The translations under genes were made by a program, and so were the position numbers. Below the pieces are notes generated by a model. The model was not told the origin of the DNA, ran no database searches, and saw only the letters and a list, made by a program, of their open reading frames with translations. 64,000 nucleotides of DNA from Norana najaformis. Taxonomy: Eukaryota > Annelida > Clitellata > Crassiclitellata > Hormogastridae. Where the stretch lies: positions 8,262,480 through 8,326,479 of the forward strand of contig OZ029923.1 of NCBI GenBank assembly GCA_964023275.1, in the 5' to 3' direction. This document shows positions 25,040 to 54,635 of this stretch, in pieces; the first letter of the stretch is position 1; the number at the start of each line of letters is the position of its first letter.

Positions 25040-25985
25040 TACATGTACACCTACATACATGTGTGGTAGAGTTCATTTCTACCGATTGTGATGAAGATTC
25101 TCGTCCAGTTCGCATTGTACAGTTTTCATCTTTTATTCTCGAAATGTCATTCAGCACTTGAATGTTCTTCGAATGATTGTTTGACATAACGCGAGCGAGG
25201 TTCTAGTTCAATTGTGGAGCGAGCCAGAAGCCTAAGCCTAAGACAAACCTATACTCTATTTTACCCGGTAGTGTCGATAAGACACTAGACACTATACTCC
25301 GACTACATTTCTAACTGCGTCCTATCTCCGAGAGTAGAATCTCAAATCTAATCGACTGATCTGTATGGTATCTCAAACCAGACTGACTTAGTATAGATCC
25401 TGTCTGAGGTTCTCTCGTCCGGCGATATGTGTCGAACTCCCATTGGTCAATAGTTATGGAGTTACTCCGGATAGTCTATTTGATTGGACGCTAGGATTCT
25501 CTTTGTCTGAAATCTTCAGCTTTACTCAGCTGGGTCTGTCTGCGTATCTCTCTCTGACTGGTTCCGTGTTGCTCTGTTGATCTTGGCGTGTCCTCTGGCT
25601 TGACTCCGTTTCGATCTGCGTCTGTATCTGTACAGGTTTGGCCTTATGTATTCTTGCCTGTCTCTGCACAGCTCTCTGATTGGGCTGGTGAGTCAGTTGT
25701 ATGAAATCTAAGATTCCACTACCTGTCTGGACCAAGTAATAAATCAGACGCCCTCCTGACTACTCGCTGATCGGGGCCGCTGATGTAAACCAGGTGTTGG
25801 TTTCAGTTCTCTGCGATTAGCTGTCCTCTTCATCCTAACCTCCAATAACTTCTATAGTGGCTAGACTTACTGTGCAGTGTGATATATGCTGCAATAGCCT
25901 ACTCAAATTAACTTGGCTATACATGCATTGTGAACCATATAGGGACCTTCAATGCAATTCTCTCGAGCCCATTCCCTTACACCTT
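25040..25985. other. no gene seen
   Basis: Unique sequence, GC-moderate; ORFs are short and featureless. Confidence 0.45.
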
Positions 25986-25989
25986 CAGT

Positions 25990-26150
25990 GCCCAGAAGCG
26001 CATTATATTGACGGTAAATTGTAAATTGTACACGTTTTTCTATAGCGGCCATATGGCCTCCACCCGCGCACGGGTGAGATCCTTCACCACCGCTACACGC
26101 CATTTAAGGCCCCCGCGCACGGACCGTAGTGCTAACACAAATATTTATTT
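25990..26150 (-). mobile_element. SINE family D fragment
   Basis: On the plus strand it shows GTAAATTGTACACGTTTTTCTATAGCGGCCATATGGCC, CACCACCGCTACACGCCATTTAAGG and GCGCACGGACCGTAGTGCTA, the reverse complement of the 3' half of family D. The tRNA-like head is absent. Confidence 0.75.
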
Positions 26151-26197
26151 GCCATGAACTCATACAACACCTTAACGATCTACTCACTATGCCTCAG

Positions 26198-26250
26198 ACA
26201 GACAGACATACAGACAGACAGACAGACAGACAGAGACAGACAGACAGATA
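26198..26250. repeat. (CAGA)n microsatellite
   Basis: Short, nearly pure CAGA run in the same orientation as the other CAGA arrays in the window. Confidence 0.95.
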
Positions 26251-26670
26251 GTGTCACTACTCTCGTTTCTTAACGGAAGGAAGAGAGGCGGGGGAAGCAA
26301 GTCTGGTTAGAGTCCGTTTCCTCTTGATTGGTTTCCGAGGTAGTATGATATAAAACATAAAAGTCGGAGGACCTTGCTGGGGAGGTGCTACTGTCCATTA
26401 CTGGTCGTAGGTTGAAGCAGCCGGTGGTCATCCCTTTGAACTCCATGGATATCGACAGAGGTGCACGGGACTCTATATGTTCATCTGTACTCAACGTATA
26501 CTGCGGCTATCGCCATCTATTGTCCGAGAGCGCATGGATGCATTGCGTGATGCGGTGAGCTCGGCCTATGTCCATCAGAGGGCAGCAGCAGCAGCAGCAG
26601 CCGGCGGCTGATCGAGGAACACCTGGTAGACCGTCGAAGCACTGATGTGGTTTCCCTTTAGTTTAGTGCC

Positions 26671-26797
26671 TCATTCATTCATTCATTCATTCATTCATTC
26701 ATTCATTCATTCATTCATTCATTCATTCATTCATTCATTCATTCATTCATTCATTCATTCATTCATTCATTCATTCATTCATTCATTCATTCATTCA
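26671..26797. repeat. (CATT)n microsatellite
   Basis: About 31 perfect CATT units followed by four CAGTT units. Its purity suggests recent expansion. Confidence 0.98.
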
Positions 26798-26909
26798 GTT
26801 CAGTTCAGTTCAGTTCATTTCGTTTATGTAACTGCTGTCCTGCGGTTTTTTATACAGTATTTGTCAATATATAATTGTAACTTATCCATACTCACCATCA
26901 CTTCACCCC

Positions 26910-27210
26910 TTGCAATCTCTGCGCAGGTATTCCACTCAAAGCTTAAAACACTCCTCTTCCGCAGATCCTATCCTGATTCCTCTTCTTCCACTTATCTATC
27001 TTACCGCTCCAATTTCTAGCACCATCCACCGTATCCGTCTGACTGTCTGTCCGTCTGACCCTTGAATTTTTTACCTGGAACCGAGTTTGAGCCTTTCTGC
27101 CTATCGATTTTGTTTTGACTGAGCACCTGTGAATAAGCTGGTTCCCGTGACTTAGCTCTAGTAAGGCGCTGTAGAAATCTCGAGATTACGATTACGACTA
27201 CGATATAATC
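26910..27210 (+). mobile_element. LINE-derived family B, long copy
   Basis: The 5' part encodes FHSKLKTLLFRRSYPDSSSS, the C-terminal signature of L2/CR1-like LINE proteins. The 3'UTR has CCTATCGATTTTGTTTTGACTGAG, AATAAGCTGGTTCCCGTGACTTAGC and GGCGCTGTAGAAATCTCGAG, then an ATTACG tail. Family B is therefore the 3' end of a LINE. Confidence 0.85.
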
Positions 27211-27489
27211 TTCTGGAATCTTTATTCGCTGGTGGCTGTAAGATAGGGTAACAATTTTGGGTGCTCGAGGGGTGATGCGTCGTCCTTGGCATGTATGTGT
27301 GTTTGGTATTAAGCTATGATAGACGATTCAATCTGGGCTTTGTAATTTTTAAAGGAAATTCAAATGAAACGAAGATTTTCTATTAGAATGTTGAAATTCG
27401 TCAAAATGGGTATTTTTACAGCAGTATGTCGCAAATTCCTCCAAACACTCGCTAGATGACAGGGCTAATAGTAGTGACATGTTTACTAA

Positions 27490-27705
27490 TTTGCAAATGT
27501 AAATGTTCAAGTATTTCTATAGCGACTGTATGGCATCGACTCTGCTCATTTTTCAATGAATTAATCGGGTAAGATCTTTCAAAACAGCTGCTCGTTTGTA
27601 AAGGCGCCACGCCATTTAAGAACTCCGTGTACGGACCGTGCTAGCCCGAGATTAAAATCTCGGAAATAAGCCATGACCAGTAGGCCTACGCAAACCGATA
27701 TCCTC
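27490..27705 (-). mobile_element. SINE family D copy
   Basis: Shows ATTTCTATAGCGACTGTATGGC, GTAAGATCTTTCAAAAC, GGACCGTGCTAGCCCGAGATTAAAATCTC and AAATAAGCCATGACC. It lacks a clean B box at its right end. Confidence 0.8.
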
Positions 27706-28304
27706 ACCCCCACGCTCAGATTATGATTATGATGTCTGCTTTACCTGCTGAAATTCTTTCATAATTATACCCTAAAATGTGAAGAGGGAAAAGAGACCCA
27801 GTTAACAGAACTTTTCGGCTATGTGTCAACGCCTACAGTCCTAATAACAATCTATTCGCCAGGTTTTAGGGGAATCCACTAAATTATATTTGGCGTTGTG
27901 TGCAATGTAGCGATGGTGACAGCGGCTAGCGTTGTAAGAATAGAGAATTTAAAAATAATTCATGTGGTTTTCTGCAAAAATTAAGTAACGTTTTGCTTCA
28001 TACTGTTTTTAAAAATCCGCTTGCATCGTTGGTTATGACTGTGGTGCTGTTTATTACAGCTTGAGGTAATTATTTTGTTTAATAACATTTCTGTTGTGTA
28101 CATACTAGTCGAGACTCGTCGGTTGGCCTTGGCTGACCAAAATTATTTTATTAAAAACCAGAAACTTTTCGTTAAAACTTTTATGACCAAACTACTGACA
28201 GGAGAGGGCAAGACCAGGGCGGAGCCCGGCATGGCTGCAAATCCAACCTGCCTATCGATTTTGCTTTGACAGGTATAACAGGTCACGTGTATACATTTTA
28301 AGAA
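27706..28304. other. no gene seen
   Basis: AT-rich sequence; a short family B scrap (CCTATCGATTTTGCTTTGACAGG) lies at 28247-28271. Confidence 0.45.
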
Positions 28305-28404
28305 GTTCCGTTCTTACTGACATTTAGCATCATTAGCGCAGAGAGCGCCTCTGATGAGTTTATCTTGAAGAGGCGCTATACAAATTTCAAATTACAATTA
28401 CAAG
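28305..28404 (+). mobile_element. retroposon family A copy
   Basis: AGTTCCGTTCTTACTGACATTTAGCATCATTAGCG, then AGCGCCTC (28344-28351) pairing with GAGGCGCT (28370-28377), then TATACAAATTTC and (AATTAC)n. It lies about 180 bases upstream of the PPP1R35 start codon. Confidence 0.85.
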
Positions 28405-28584
28405 AAACCAAATGGAACATTGAAGGAGAACTTTTAGGGAGAGATTAGTTGTGGACTTGTGGAATGTTTTGGACGACAGTGAGCTAGATTATGAATGCGG
28501 AATTAAATTTCATACAACGTAATGCAATTGTTTCTCTTTGTTATTGAACACAGACCTGATAAGCTGGACTATCAATTAAAAGCT

Positions 28585-29514
28585 ATGAACTTCCTTGACA
28601 ATACTAACTGGGACGAATTCCCAGTCAGCACAAAGCCAGTGCCTTCATCTTTGGCCGAGTTCTACTCGAGCAGAGCAATGTTTGATCCACAACTCTGTAT
28701 CACACCTGAAAAGAGAGTGCCAACCCTCGTGAAGTTAAATTCCAGCGATGACGTTGAAAGCAGTTCAAGTCTGAGACAGACAAAGGTTCATTTTGACCAA
28801 AACGTAGCTGTTCATCACTTGTCTCCCGAGGTTTCCACCGACATCAGCAGCATCATGAACACACCCGAAGAACATAATATTTCACCTGAGGCACTTTCGA
28901 TATCTTACGGTAGTGACCTGGCATCTGATGCATCGCCTCCAATTGTACGCATCAACCTCTCATCTGGAGACAACCTGGACATTTCTCATGAGGATTCATA
29001 TCAGTTTTCTCCAAGGGATGTTTCAGCTGGTGCATCGTATGCAGACGAACTCAGCCACAACTACATGGGTTCGTTGACCAGCGATTTTAACACTTTTGGC
29101 CTTACTGACCCAGAATTAGATTTAAGTTTAGCGAACTCAACTGATTGCGAACCTATATCAATCGTGGCGTCAGATCTAAGACCTGCATCGGACGGTTTGC
29201 TAAGTAAGGCAGTCAGTGCTCGTGTTTCAGTAGGCAAGAAGTCTGAATCCATGCCTGCTGTGACATTTAATCGAACACGAACTGGAGCTGGCCTCGTTCG
29301 AACCACTGACAGTTTGGAGAGGCCAGAAATGAGGATGGGCTGGCAGACTTCAGCTTCAAGAGGAGCCATGGTTGGGATTCTGGCACAGCCAGAACTCAAC
29401 TCAACACTTCGACTGACGAAGGAGATGGCTGATCTGAGAGCCAAAGAATTTGACAAGAATGCCATTCTCAAAGGAAATTTAGATCCAAAGCTTAAAGGAA
29501 AGATTGAGGAAAAG
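28585..29514 (+). CDS. PPP1R35: PPP1R35 coding exon 1
   Basis: Encodes residues 1-310 and ends GAGGAAAAG before the strong donor gtaagc. The exon itself probably begins at 28554 with about 31 bases of 5'UTR. Confidence 0.88.
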
Positions 29515-31437
29515 GTAAGCAGCAGGAAATAACTGAGTATTTTCTAAAATTGTACACGTTACAAGTGCTGTGAGATGCTATAGTTCAGGGTAAAGTAAGG
29601 TTTGGTAAAACAACTGGTTGCTTGTTGCTTGCCTCTCCCAACATTAGTCCCCAGGAACATGGTACTGGGGTTTGAGGGATATTTTAGTGGAGGCAGTCCA
29701 GGATGTCACCTCCTTTAATTATGATTTAGAGGTCTTGAAAGTGGATTGTGAATTCCACAGTGAATCTGAATTGTAAAACCAGACACTGAAACTAAAATCA
29801 CTGATGGTGTTTCATGTTATACTTGGAACACAATTAATTAGAATTGTTGCTAAACTGCCTTACTTTCTAAAGTGAGGCGGTTTAGCAGCATTGGGAGCTA
29901 TATAAAGAACTTCTTTATAATGAAGTTGTGCTACAAGTGAGTTTATTTTCTATAGCCGAGCCAAAATCACAAACACTGAGGTGCAAAGACGAGTGGGTTT
30001 GCACAAGAAACATCGTGCAGCAAGAAATGGAAAGCAAACTAAATCTCTTTGGACACATCTCCTGCATGGATAACACCAGGATGGTCAAGCAAGTTGTGTT
30101 TGGACTGATAGATGGCAGAGTGATCAGAGGTAGACTGAGCAGAGAATGGCTGGATGACGTCAGACACTGGTGCAGGACAGTTGTGCACAGGCTGATTCTG
30201 TTGTAATACGATGGGGACAGTGGAAACATGCAGTGGAGCATGCGATCAACACCAATGGGCGATGGGCCCATGGACTCAAAGAAGAAAGTAGAGCCAATAT
30301 TGATCCACATCCGTGGCTGTGTTATGTCAGAATCTTTGTTATAATGAAGCATGTTGTAATGAGCCTCTGATGTATTTTAACGATGTTTTAGGCCTGTGCC
30401 AAGCTGAACGCCGAGTCGACTCTGTACACCAACTTGCTGAGCCTTGAGGTCCAAGAGGAGGAACTTCTCAATCGAGTCGCCGAGTCACAGCTGGTCAAAG
30501 CCAAGTCAGAAAGTGGTGATCGAGTTAAACCTGAGGTGAAAATGCTTTTTACTGGTGAAACTTTAAAAAATATTCTCTGAATGCATGACACTTGAAAGTA
30601 TGACTCAGAAGCTATTAGGTTTTAGTGAGAATCTCATAGATGAAGCTGTCGAAAATATTTGTTTCAGCTTCCTCAACTCACTGTAATATTGATAATTGCA
30701 ATGCACTGACCCCATTTTATGACTAGGATTTGTACTTTTCCAGTTCCAAACTTAATAAATGTGTTTATGCTTCTGCAGACTAGTTTCTATAGAGGCGTAA
30801 TAAATGAGCACTTTCCTCACTTTACTCAATTTTTCTGCTGTTTGCTTGGAGTGACTGGAATTTAATTGCAATTGAGAAGAGCAATCCCTTAAACCAACCA
30901 CAAGAGGCAGCCTTGAGTGAAAAGCGTTAGTGGTTTCATTTTTCGTAGTCTCCGTAAAGGACAGGTGACCGACCAGTCCTCCTTTGCTATGCGATCTTCC
31001 CACTGACAGTGTGGTCAATTTTGAAACAACTTTTCTGCCTGAATTTTAACCCAAAGCTCTGGGTTAGCAGCCCAATATGTTAATCAGTAGACTGTCAATT
31101 AACCAGAATAACTCCATCACTGCATTTAGTTGGGTAGTGCCAGTCCCAAGCCTGGATAAAGGATGAGGGTGACGTCAATAGCTTTTGATGCCATAAGATG
31201 TTATTAAACATTGAAAACTACTACTAAATCATAAAATTGTGGTTTAATTTTTTCTTTCAGGATATGGTGAGCAAGCCACCTGACATCATGGAGTTTTTTA
31301 CACCGGATCTCCTGCCGGAATCTCCCAGCTTCACCTTGTTTGGAATATCACAAGATCGCACAGAACCTCGGACGGTAGACTTGGACCGAGCGTTTGACAT
31401 TTACAGGCACACTCGAGTCTGGAACAGGCAATACTAA
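28585..31437 (+). CDS. PPP1R35: PPP1R35 homologue (PP1 regulatory subunit 35), three coding exons
   Basis: A 416-residue protein from joined exons 28585-29514, 30392-30535 and 31261-31437, all phase 0. PPP1R35 binds protein phosphatase 1 and, in vertebrates, supports centriole elongation and centriole-to-centrosome conversion. A PP1-docking RVxF-type motif, KVHF, is at residues 67-70, where vertebrate proteins carry VRF. The conserved C-terminal domain (about 271-416) shows LNSTLRLTKEM, LYTNLLSLEVQEEELLNRV, PDLLPESPSFTLFG and AFDIYRHTRVW, collinear with the vertebrate family. The acidic, Ser-rich middle (70-260) is poorly conserved and makes the protein longer than the vertebrate ones. The start is the first in-frame ATG after a likely acceptor at 28551-28553 (ATTGAACACAG), so a 5'UTR exon lies upstream. 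Intron 1 carries a LINE fragment and intron 2 holds SINE remnants. Confidence 0.9.
29945..30215 (+). mobile_element. LINE ORF 3'-end fragment in PPP1R35 intron 1
   Basis: The plus-strand frame starting 30028 reads MESKLNLFGHISCMDN, KQVVFGLIDGRV and SREWLDDVRHWCRT. This is the C-terminal pattern (LFGHVxRMD...GxRxRGR...RWLDDVR) of non-LTR retrotransposon proteins. The frame is broken upstream. Sense orientation, inside the intron. Confidence 0.75.
30392..30535 (+). CDS. PPP1R35: PPP1R35 coding exon 2
   Basis: 48 codons (residues 311-358), acceptor gatgttttag, donor gtgaaa (weak). Contains SLEVQEEELLNRVAES, the best conserved segment of the family. Confidence 0.85.
30770..30995 (-). mobile_element. 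SINE family H 3' portion
   Basis: Aligns by eye with 46125-46325: TTTCTATAGAGGCGT, GAGAAGAGCAATCCCTTAA, CAAGAGGCAGCC, then GCGTTAGTGGTTTCATTTTTC. The tRNA head is missing. It lies within PPP1R35 intron 2. Confidence 0.65.
31108..31225 (+). mobile_element. retroposon family C copy in PPP1R35 intron 2
   Basis: AATAACTCCATCACTGC, GTGCCAGTCCCAAGCCTGG, ATAAAGGATGAGGGTGACG, GATGCCATAAGATG, TTAAACATTG and ACTACTAC. It ends about 35 bases before the exon 3 acceptor. Confidence 0.85.
31261..31437 (+). CDS. PPP1R35: PPP1R35 coding exon 3
   Basis: Residues 359-416 and the TAA stop, preceded by a good polypyrimidine acceptor (TTTTTTCTTTCAG). Contains PESPSFTLFG and YRHTRVW, the C-terminal family signature. 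Confidence 0.9.
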   Translation, partial: DMVSKPPDIMEFFTPDLLPESPSFTLFGISQDRTEPRTVDLDRAFDIYRHTRVWNRQY

Positions 31438-31811
31438 GTCTTAAATAAGTCTTCTATCCCTTATGTGCTCTAGACAAACTGATGTATTTGTATGTATGCT
31501 ACACATGTTTTGGTATGGCTTTGATGAGTAATGACGAATAACTAGCAAGATATTTTTCCAGTTCTGCAGTGTGCAGTTTGGTTTGTTCTTTGAGACAAGT
31601 GTATTATTCAAGTCCAGACTTTGCCCCCTTTTTGTGATGGGTATTATGAGAAACTTGTCAGCTAGATGTTCTTTTGTTAATGTTGCCATATTGGTAATTC
31701 TAATAATAATGGCTCCTCAGAAAGGATCATGTGAAAAGGCTAGTAATAAAATAAATAACAAGCTTGAGGCTATTGATTAGCCAGATCAAATTCCAACAGC
31801 TAAAACTCAGA

Positions 31812-31817
31812 AATAAA
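31812..31817 (+). terminator. candidate PPP1R35 polyadenylation signal AATAAA
   Basis: AATAAA about 375 bases after the stop codon, followed by CTCTGTTAATTTTCTTTTGTCCTG, a T/G-rich element fitting a cleavage site. A weaker AATAAA lies at about 31747. Confidence 0.55.
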
Positions 31818-32702
31818 ACTCTGTTAATTTTCTTTTGTCCTGTTTTTATTTTGACACAGAATGTAGGATTAACAGATGATAAAACTATAACTGACCAGCT
31901 CATGCTGAATTAAGAGTGCTGTAAATGCAGATTGCTAAGTCAAAGCAATGCCACCAGTCAAAAACTATTGCCAACTCAAACCCTTAACATAAACTCATCA
32001 CTAAAGCAAAGAATCCAAATTTGTAATGTTTGTTAAAAATTAAAACAAAATAAGGAAAATTTGTAATGTTTGTTAAAAATTAAACAAGGCAAATTGTAAC
32101 ACCTGTTAAAAATTAAAACAAAGCTACTTTTCTTGATTATAGATGAAAAAAGGTTTAATGTTTGATTTATTGCAACAATTTCCATTTTGCAAATCTGATT
32201 CAGATGGAAAAGGCTTGACAATTGAAAGGTCTAGAGTTAAATGGAACAGAAAATCAGTTGTTTATGCCATTGTGAAACAGTAGCCAAACCTATGAAGTTT
32301 CAGTGATTGAATGTCATCAGATTATTACACAGCTGGGTAGCCATTTCTCTTTTTTGGAGCCCGCCTCTCATTGAGTGTGAACCCAATGCACTCATTTGTA
32401 GTTGAAGGGTGTTAGAATAGAGGTGTCGGAAATCCCGAGTTCTCTGTCCTCCTGGTAATCAAACCCGTACTGTAATCAAGACCGTACCATTGCACTAGAC
32501 ATCCATCGCTCGGCAACTATGCCGCAACTAGACTGAATAATCAAATGCCACACTTGGAAAACTGAACCAAGTGAGCCAGAGATGTAGCTTTAACAATATA
32601 GCCAGTTACTGTACATCCATCCTGAAGAATACGAGACTGTTACGTAATGTAAAAAAGATTAACAAAGCATGTTTTCAAGATATCATTTATTTCAGCTTAC
32701 AG
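31818..32702. other. no gene seen; degenerate repeats
   Basis: A local duplication of GGAAAATTTGTAATGTTTGTTAAAAATTAAA lies at 32020-32115. At 32340-32500 TAATCAAACCCGTACTGTAATC...CACTAGACATCCATC looks like a minus-strand SINE head of another tRNA type. Confidence 0.45.
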
Positions 32703-32965
32703 TAATTGTAATCATAATCTCGAGATTTCTACAACGCAAAACGAAAGCTAAGTTGCGGGAACCAGCTTATTCACAGGCGCTTAGTCAAAACAAAATCGAT
32801 AGGCAAAAGGGTTTGGTTCCAGGTCAAGATCCAGGAGTCAGGCAGTCAGACGGCTGTGGTGGAAGGTGTTTGAAATTGAAGCAAGAGAGATAAGGGGAAG
32901 AGGAAGAATCAGGATAAGATTTTTGGAAAAGAAATGTTTTCAGTCTTGAGTGAAAGACCAGTGTA
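32703..32965 (-). mobile_element. LINE-derived family B copy
   Basis: The reverse complement of the family B 3' end: AATCTCGAGATTTCTACAACGC, AGCTTATTCACAGGCGC, AAAACAAAATCGATAGGCAAAAGG, continuing into the degraded LKTxLF coding region. Confidence 0.8.
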
Positions 32966-34075
32966 GAAACTGAAAGAGGTGAAGTGTTGGTGAGTTCATA
33001 TGATGGATCAGATAATTGTAATCAGATAATCAGATACAGTAGATACTTCTTAATACATGTAATATGCTGATTACTACTCAATGGAGTCTAGTGAATGGTG
33101 CAGCATCATTAACTTCAGGCACTAAAAATGTATACACTTTATGTATGGAATGTATACATAGTGGAATTAATTGAGCAAATAAAATAGAGAGAAACACAAA
33201 TAAGTTTTTCTTTTACATTTATTAACGCTATATTTCAACAGTACATAAAGGTTCCAACTACGGGAGCTAAAGTAAGAAAACCATGTTCACTGGGCCCATA
33301 GCTGGCCACAGGTGGCCCCATAAAGGCCCACTGTGGGCTCAATGAACGAGGCTGTAAAGGGTAATTAATTAATTAATTAGTTAAGCAACTGGGTGTCTCA
33401 AAAGAGTTACAGTCTTAAGGAAGATCAAACCTGCATGCTCAGCACAGAAGAGCTCTGAACCAATCAGCATCTGGTAAAGTCCAGTTGATAGTGACAAGAA
33501 GCATAATTTTGAATAGAAGTTCATGTTACAGAGATCAATAGTCGTGTAGTGTAATAAAGAATAATCTGCACATTACAAGACAGATTAGCAAGAGCTTGGC
33601 AAGATTTAAACGTTTGTATACATGTAGTTCAATATTTACATAACATCTTTAAAAAAATCTCAAAACTGCAGAAACATGGCTACCTAGCAGATCTAAAGAG
33701 AAGCGACAAATAAGTTGAATGTTTCTTAAGTTGTTTCTGGCGCTGGCGGTTAAGTTTGGATTTTCAGTGGAAAACTGTATCCGAAGGATGATTCAAAACA
33801 CAAAAAAGCATGATTTGGAGTCATCATTAGTGTACGCAGGTTCCAAAGATGACCACTGGTTCAGAGTGAAATGATCTTCAACCTGGCTGGCATAACACAG
33901 CAACGCAGTGCTCCCCGAGATGCTCTGGGCTGCATCAACTATGTATCAAGGCCTGCATAAAGTAACTTGAAAGCACTGTCCTTGACAGGAAGCCAGTGCA
34001 CTTTATTGCATATAGCTTGATACTATCGACAATTTTAGCAAACTGGCCATGATTCAGCTGGTGGTGCAGCAGTGA
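32966..34075. other. no gene seen; one GGGCCC element
   Basis: Intergenic sequence downstream of both PPP1R35 and LIMS, with TTAA words near 33362. A family J GGGCCC element lies at 33280-33350. Confidence 0.45.
33280..33350. repeat. family J GGGCCC-type inverted element
   Basis: CACTGGGCCCATAGCTGGCC...GGCCCACTGTGGGCTCAATG. Palindromic GGGCCCA/TGGGCCC words are spaced over about 70 bases. Related sequences occur at 35425, 38285 and 43730. Confidence 0.6.
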
Positions 34076-34079
34076 AAGG

Positions 34080-34250
34080 AGAAGCTGACCTCAAAAGGCC
34101 TTCGGTTCCGGGTCAAGATCCAAGAGTCAGGCAGAGAGAGAGCCTGGCAGCTACCGTGGGTGATGTTTGGGGCTGGAGAGCAGAGGCAGATAAGAGGAAG
34201 AAGGGGTGTCAGGATAGGATCTGTGGAAGAGAAATGATGCGTTATGTTGG
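34080..34250 (-). mobile_element. family B fragment (5' part)
   Basis: TTCGGTTCCGGGTCAAGATCCAAGAGTCAGGCAGA and AAGAAGGGGTGTCAGGAT match 62265-62375 and the reverse complement of 54110-54260. The 3' tail is missing. Confidence 0.75.
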
Positions 34251-34673
34251 ACTTTTTATTTTGAAAAATTACTCATGTTAAAATAACATTTTTTCAAACC
34301 AAAGACAAACTGAAAAACTGAACAGACATGTAAGCTGGAAAAAATTTGTGGAAAAGTAGCCACTCAAAATTCATCCCTCTACCGGCAACATCCCTCAAAT
34401 TCCGTAGTTCCAGCCACGGGTGATGTTTACAGGATTTGGATGCCCCAAGTTCTTTGGTTGACCATTACAAATAATAGAAATTATGGCAGAAATCTGTATA
34501 TGTTAAGATACCAAGTACTATGAAGAGCTAAGTAAAGTAAGGTAAAGTTGACGTCAAAGGCCATGGCAGCCATCTATAAAAACTGGATACTAAATCCATA
34601 TCCATTGTATGAAAAGACCAACTAAAACAAACACTACAGCCGTAAAAAAAAAAACAGAAAATGCTGCCCAACA

Positions 34674-34782
<109 letters not shown>

Positions 34783-34815
34783 TTATTCATGTTTCTGGCT
34801 TTATATTCAAATTCT

Positions 34816-34821
34816 TTTATT
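34816..34821 (-). terminator. candidate LIMS polyadenylation signal AATAAA
   Basis: AATAAA on the minus strand (plus TTTATT), about 40 bases after the TAG stop at 34860-34862. Use of it would end the transcript before the (TA)n array. Confidence 0.45.
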
Positions 34822-34859
34822 TTTATGTTTGATTACTTCTTCTTGTTTGGTTGTTCACA

Positions 34860-53521
<18,662 letters not shown>

Positions 53522-54069
53522 CGTTGCAAGACGATGGATGGACTGCAGATGACGGGAAACAAGCCGCTGATTCAATGATTTTAAAATTTAGTCAGCACCA
53601 TACAATCACGCCTGACGTCGGATTTCGTTGTTTCTTGTATAACTGTACGATTAAGCATTCCGGATATCCAAAATTCTGAGTTTTACAAGTTCTACAGTAA
53701 AACACTTTAAAATTTCAATTTCAAGACGCGCATACTATGTTTACCTTCTGCGTAGGGAGGGCACCAGACATTTTACAGATTAACACAACATTGACGATTC
53801 TTTCATGGTCATCGGATTTGTCAGAAAAGACGGTTGGTGTCATCTGGCAGTCGAATGTTTAGGATGCAAGACCCTACTTCTTGAACTTAACAGTAAAAAC
53901 CGTACAAATATTTTTCCAGTCGACGTCAAAGGCCTCTGATGCCATAAGATGTCGTTAAACATTGGAACTACTTCTATAGTTGCATGTGCATTTACACAAA
54001 AGATCTTCGAGCTGACACTCCAGGATATTCGTTTACAGTTTTCAGACCCATCATAACAACTCATTGATG
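53522..54069 (-). promoter_or_regulatory. putative LIMS promoter region
   Basis: Sequence directly upstream of the inferred start codon. It contains a family C 3' scrap at 53920-53975 (GATGCCATAAGATGTCGTTAAAC). No clear TATA box. Promoter function is inferred from position only. Confidence 0.3.
53920..53975 (+). mobile_element. family C 3' fragment
   Basis: GACGTCAAAGGCC, GATGCCATAAGATGTCGTTAAACATTGGAACTACTTC. Lacks the 5' half. Confidence 0.8.
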
Positions 54070-54367
54070 CTCCATCGCTTGCAATTTCTGCTTCGGCCTT
54101 TCACTCAAAGCTCAAATCATTCCTCTTTCACAGATCGTACTCTGACACCCCTTCTTCCTCTTATCTGTCTCTCTCTCCTCTCCAACTCCAAACACCACCA
54201 CTCGTAGCTGCCACGCTGTCTCTCCGTCTGACTTTTGGATCTTGACGTGGAGCCGAACCCTTTTGCCTATCGATTTTATTTTGACTGAGCGCCTGTGAAA
54301 AGGCTGGTCCCCGCGGCGCTGCTTTCGTTGGACGCTGTAGAAATCTCGGAATTACGATTACGATTAC
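54070..54367 (+). mobile_element. LINE-derived family B, long copy
   Basis: Begins with the degraded TTTCACTCAAAGCTCAAATCATTCCTCTTTCAC (FxSKLKxxLF) and continues through GACACCCCTTCTTCCTC, CCTATCGATTTTATTTTGACTGAGCGCC and GACGCTGTAGAAATCTCGG to (ATTACG)n. Confidence 0.87.
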
Positions 54368-54594
54368 AGTCTAACTTTGTGATTGTCTTGTCCTTCAGCA
54401 GCTGCGGTTATTGAAAGTATTTGCTCACCCTTCGATTTAATCGTTCTTCTTCCTGTTTTTTCTTTCTCGTCCTTGATTCATTTCGGCGATTTACATTACA
54501 TTTAGATAGTCATAACAACGGCGATTTATACCTCATTCCGCCTAGCTAGAGGGCCCTGGCTTATTCGATTTATTTCGTCACTGCGTCATTGAAC

Positions 54595-54635
54595 ATGAAT
54601 CTACCTAAATATCATCTATGTTTAGCAGCCGCCGT
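54595..54635 (+). CDS. weak candidate signal-peptide first exon
   Basis: ATG followed by codons for MNLPKYHLCLAAAV, then donor gtgagt. The hydrophobic N-terminus and consensus donor suggest a secreted or membrane protein transcribed away from LIMS. No downstream exon was identified, so this may be chance. The start position is accurate to about two bases. Confidence 0.2.

Noticed and set aside
28075-28269. 64-codon ORF upstream of PPP1R35 as an upstream coding exon
   Set aside because: Its 3' part contains a family B scrap (CCTATCGATTTTGCTTTGACAGG), and a family A retroposon separates it from the gene.
28344-28377. Possible hammerhead ribozyme in family A (CTGATGAG ... GAAG)
   Set aside because: The second core box should be GAAA and a stem II should lie between the boxes. 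Neither is present in any copy. The simple hairpin with a LINE-type tail explains the conservation better.
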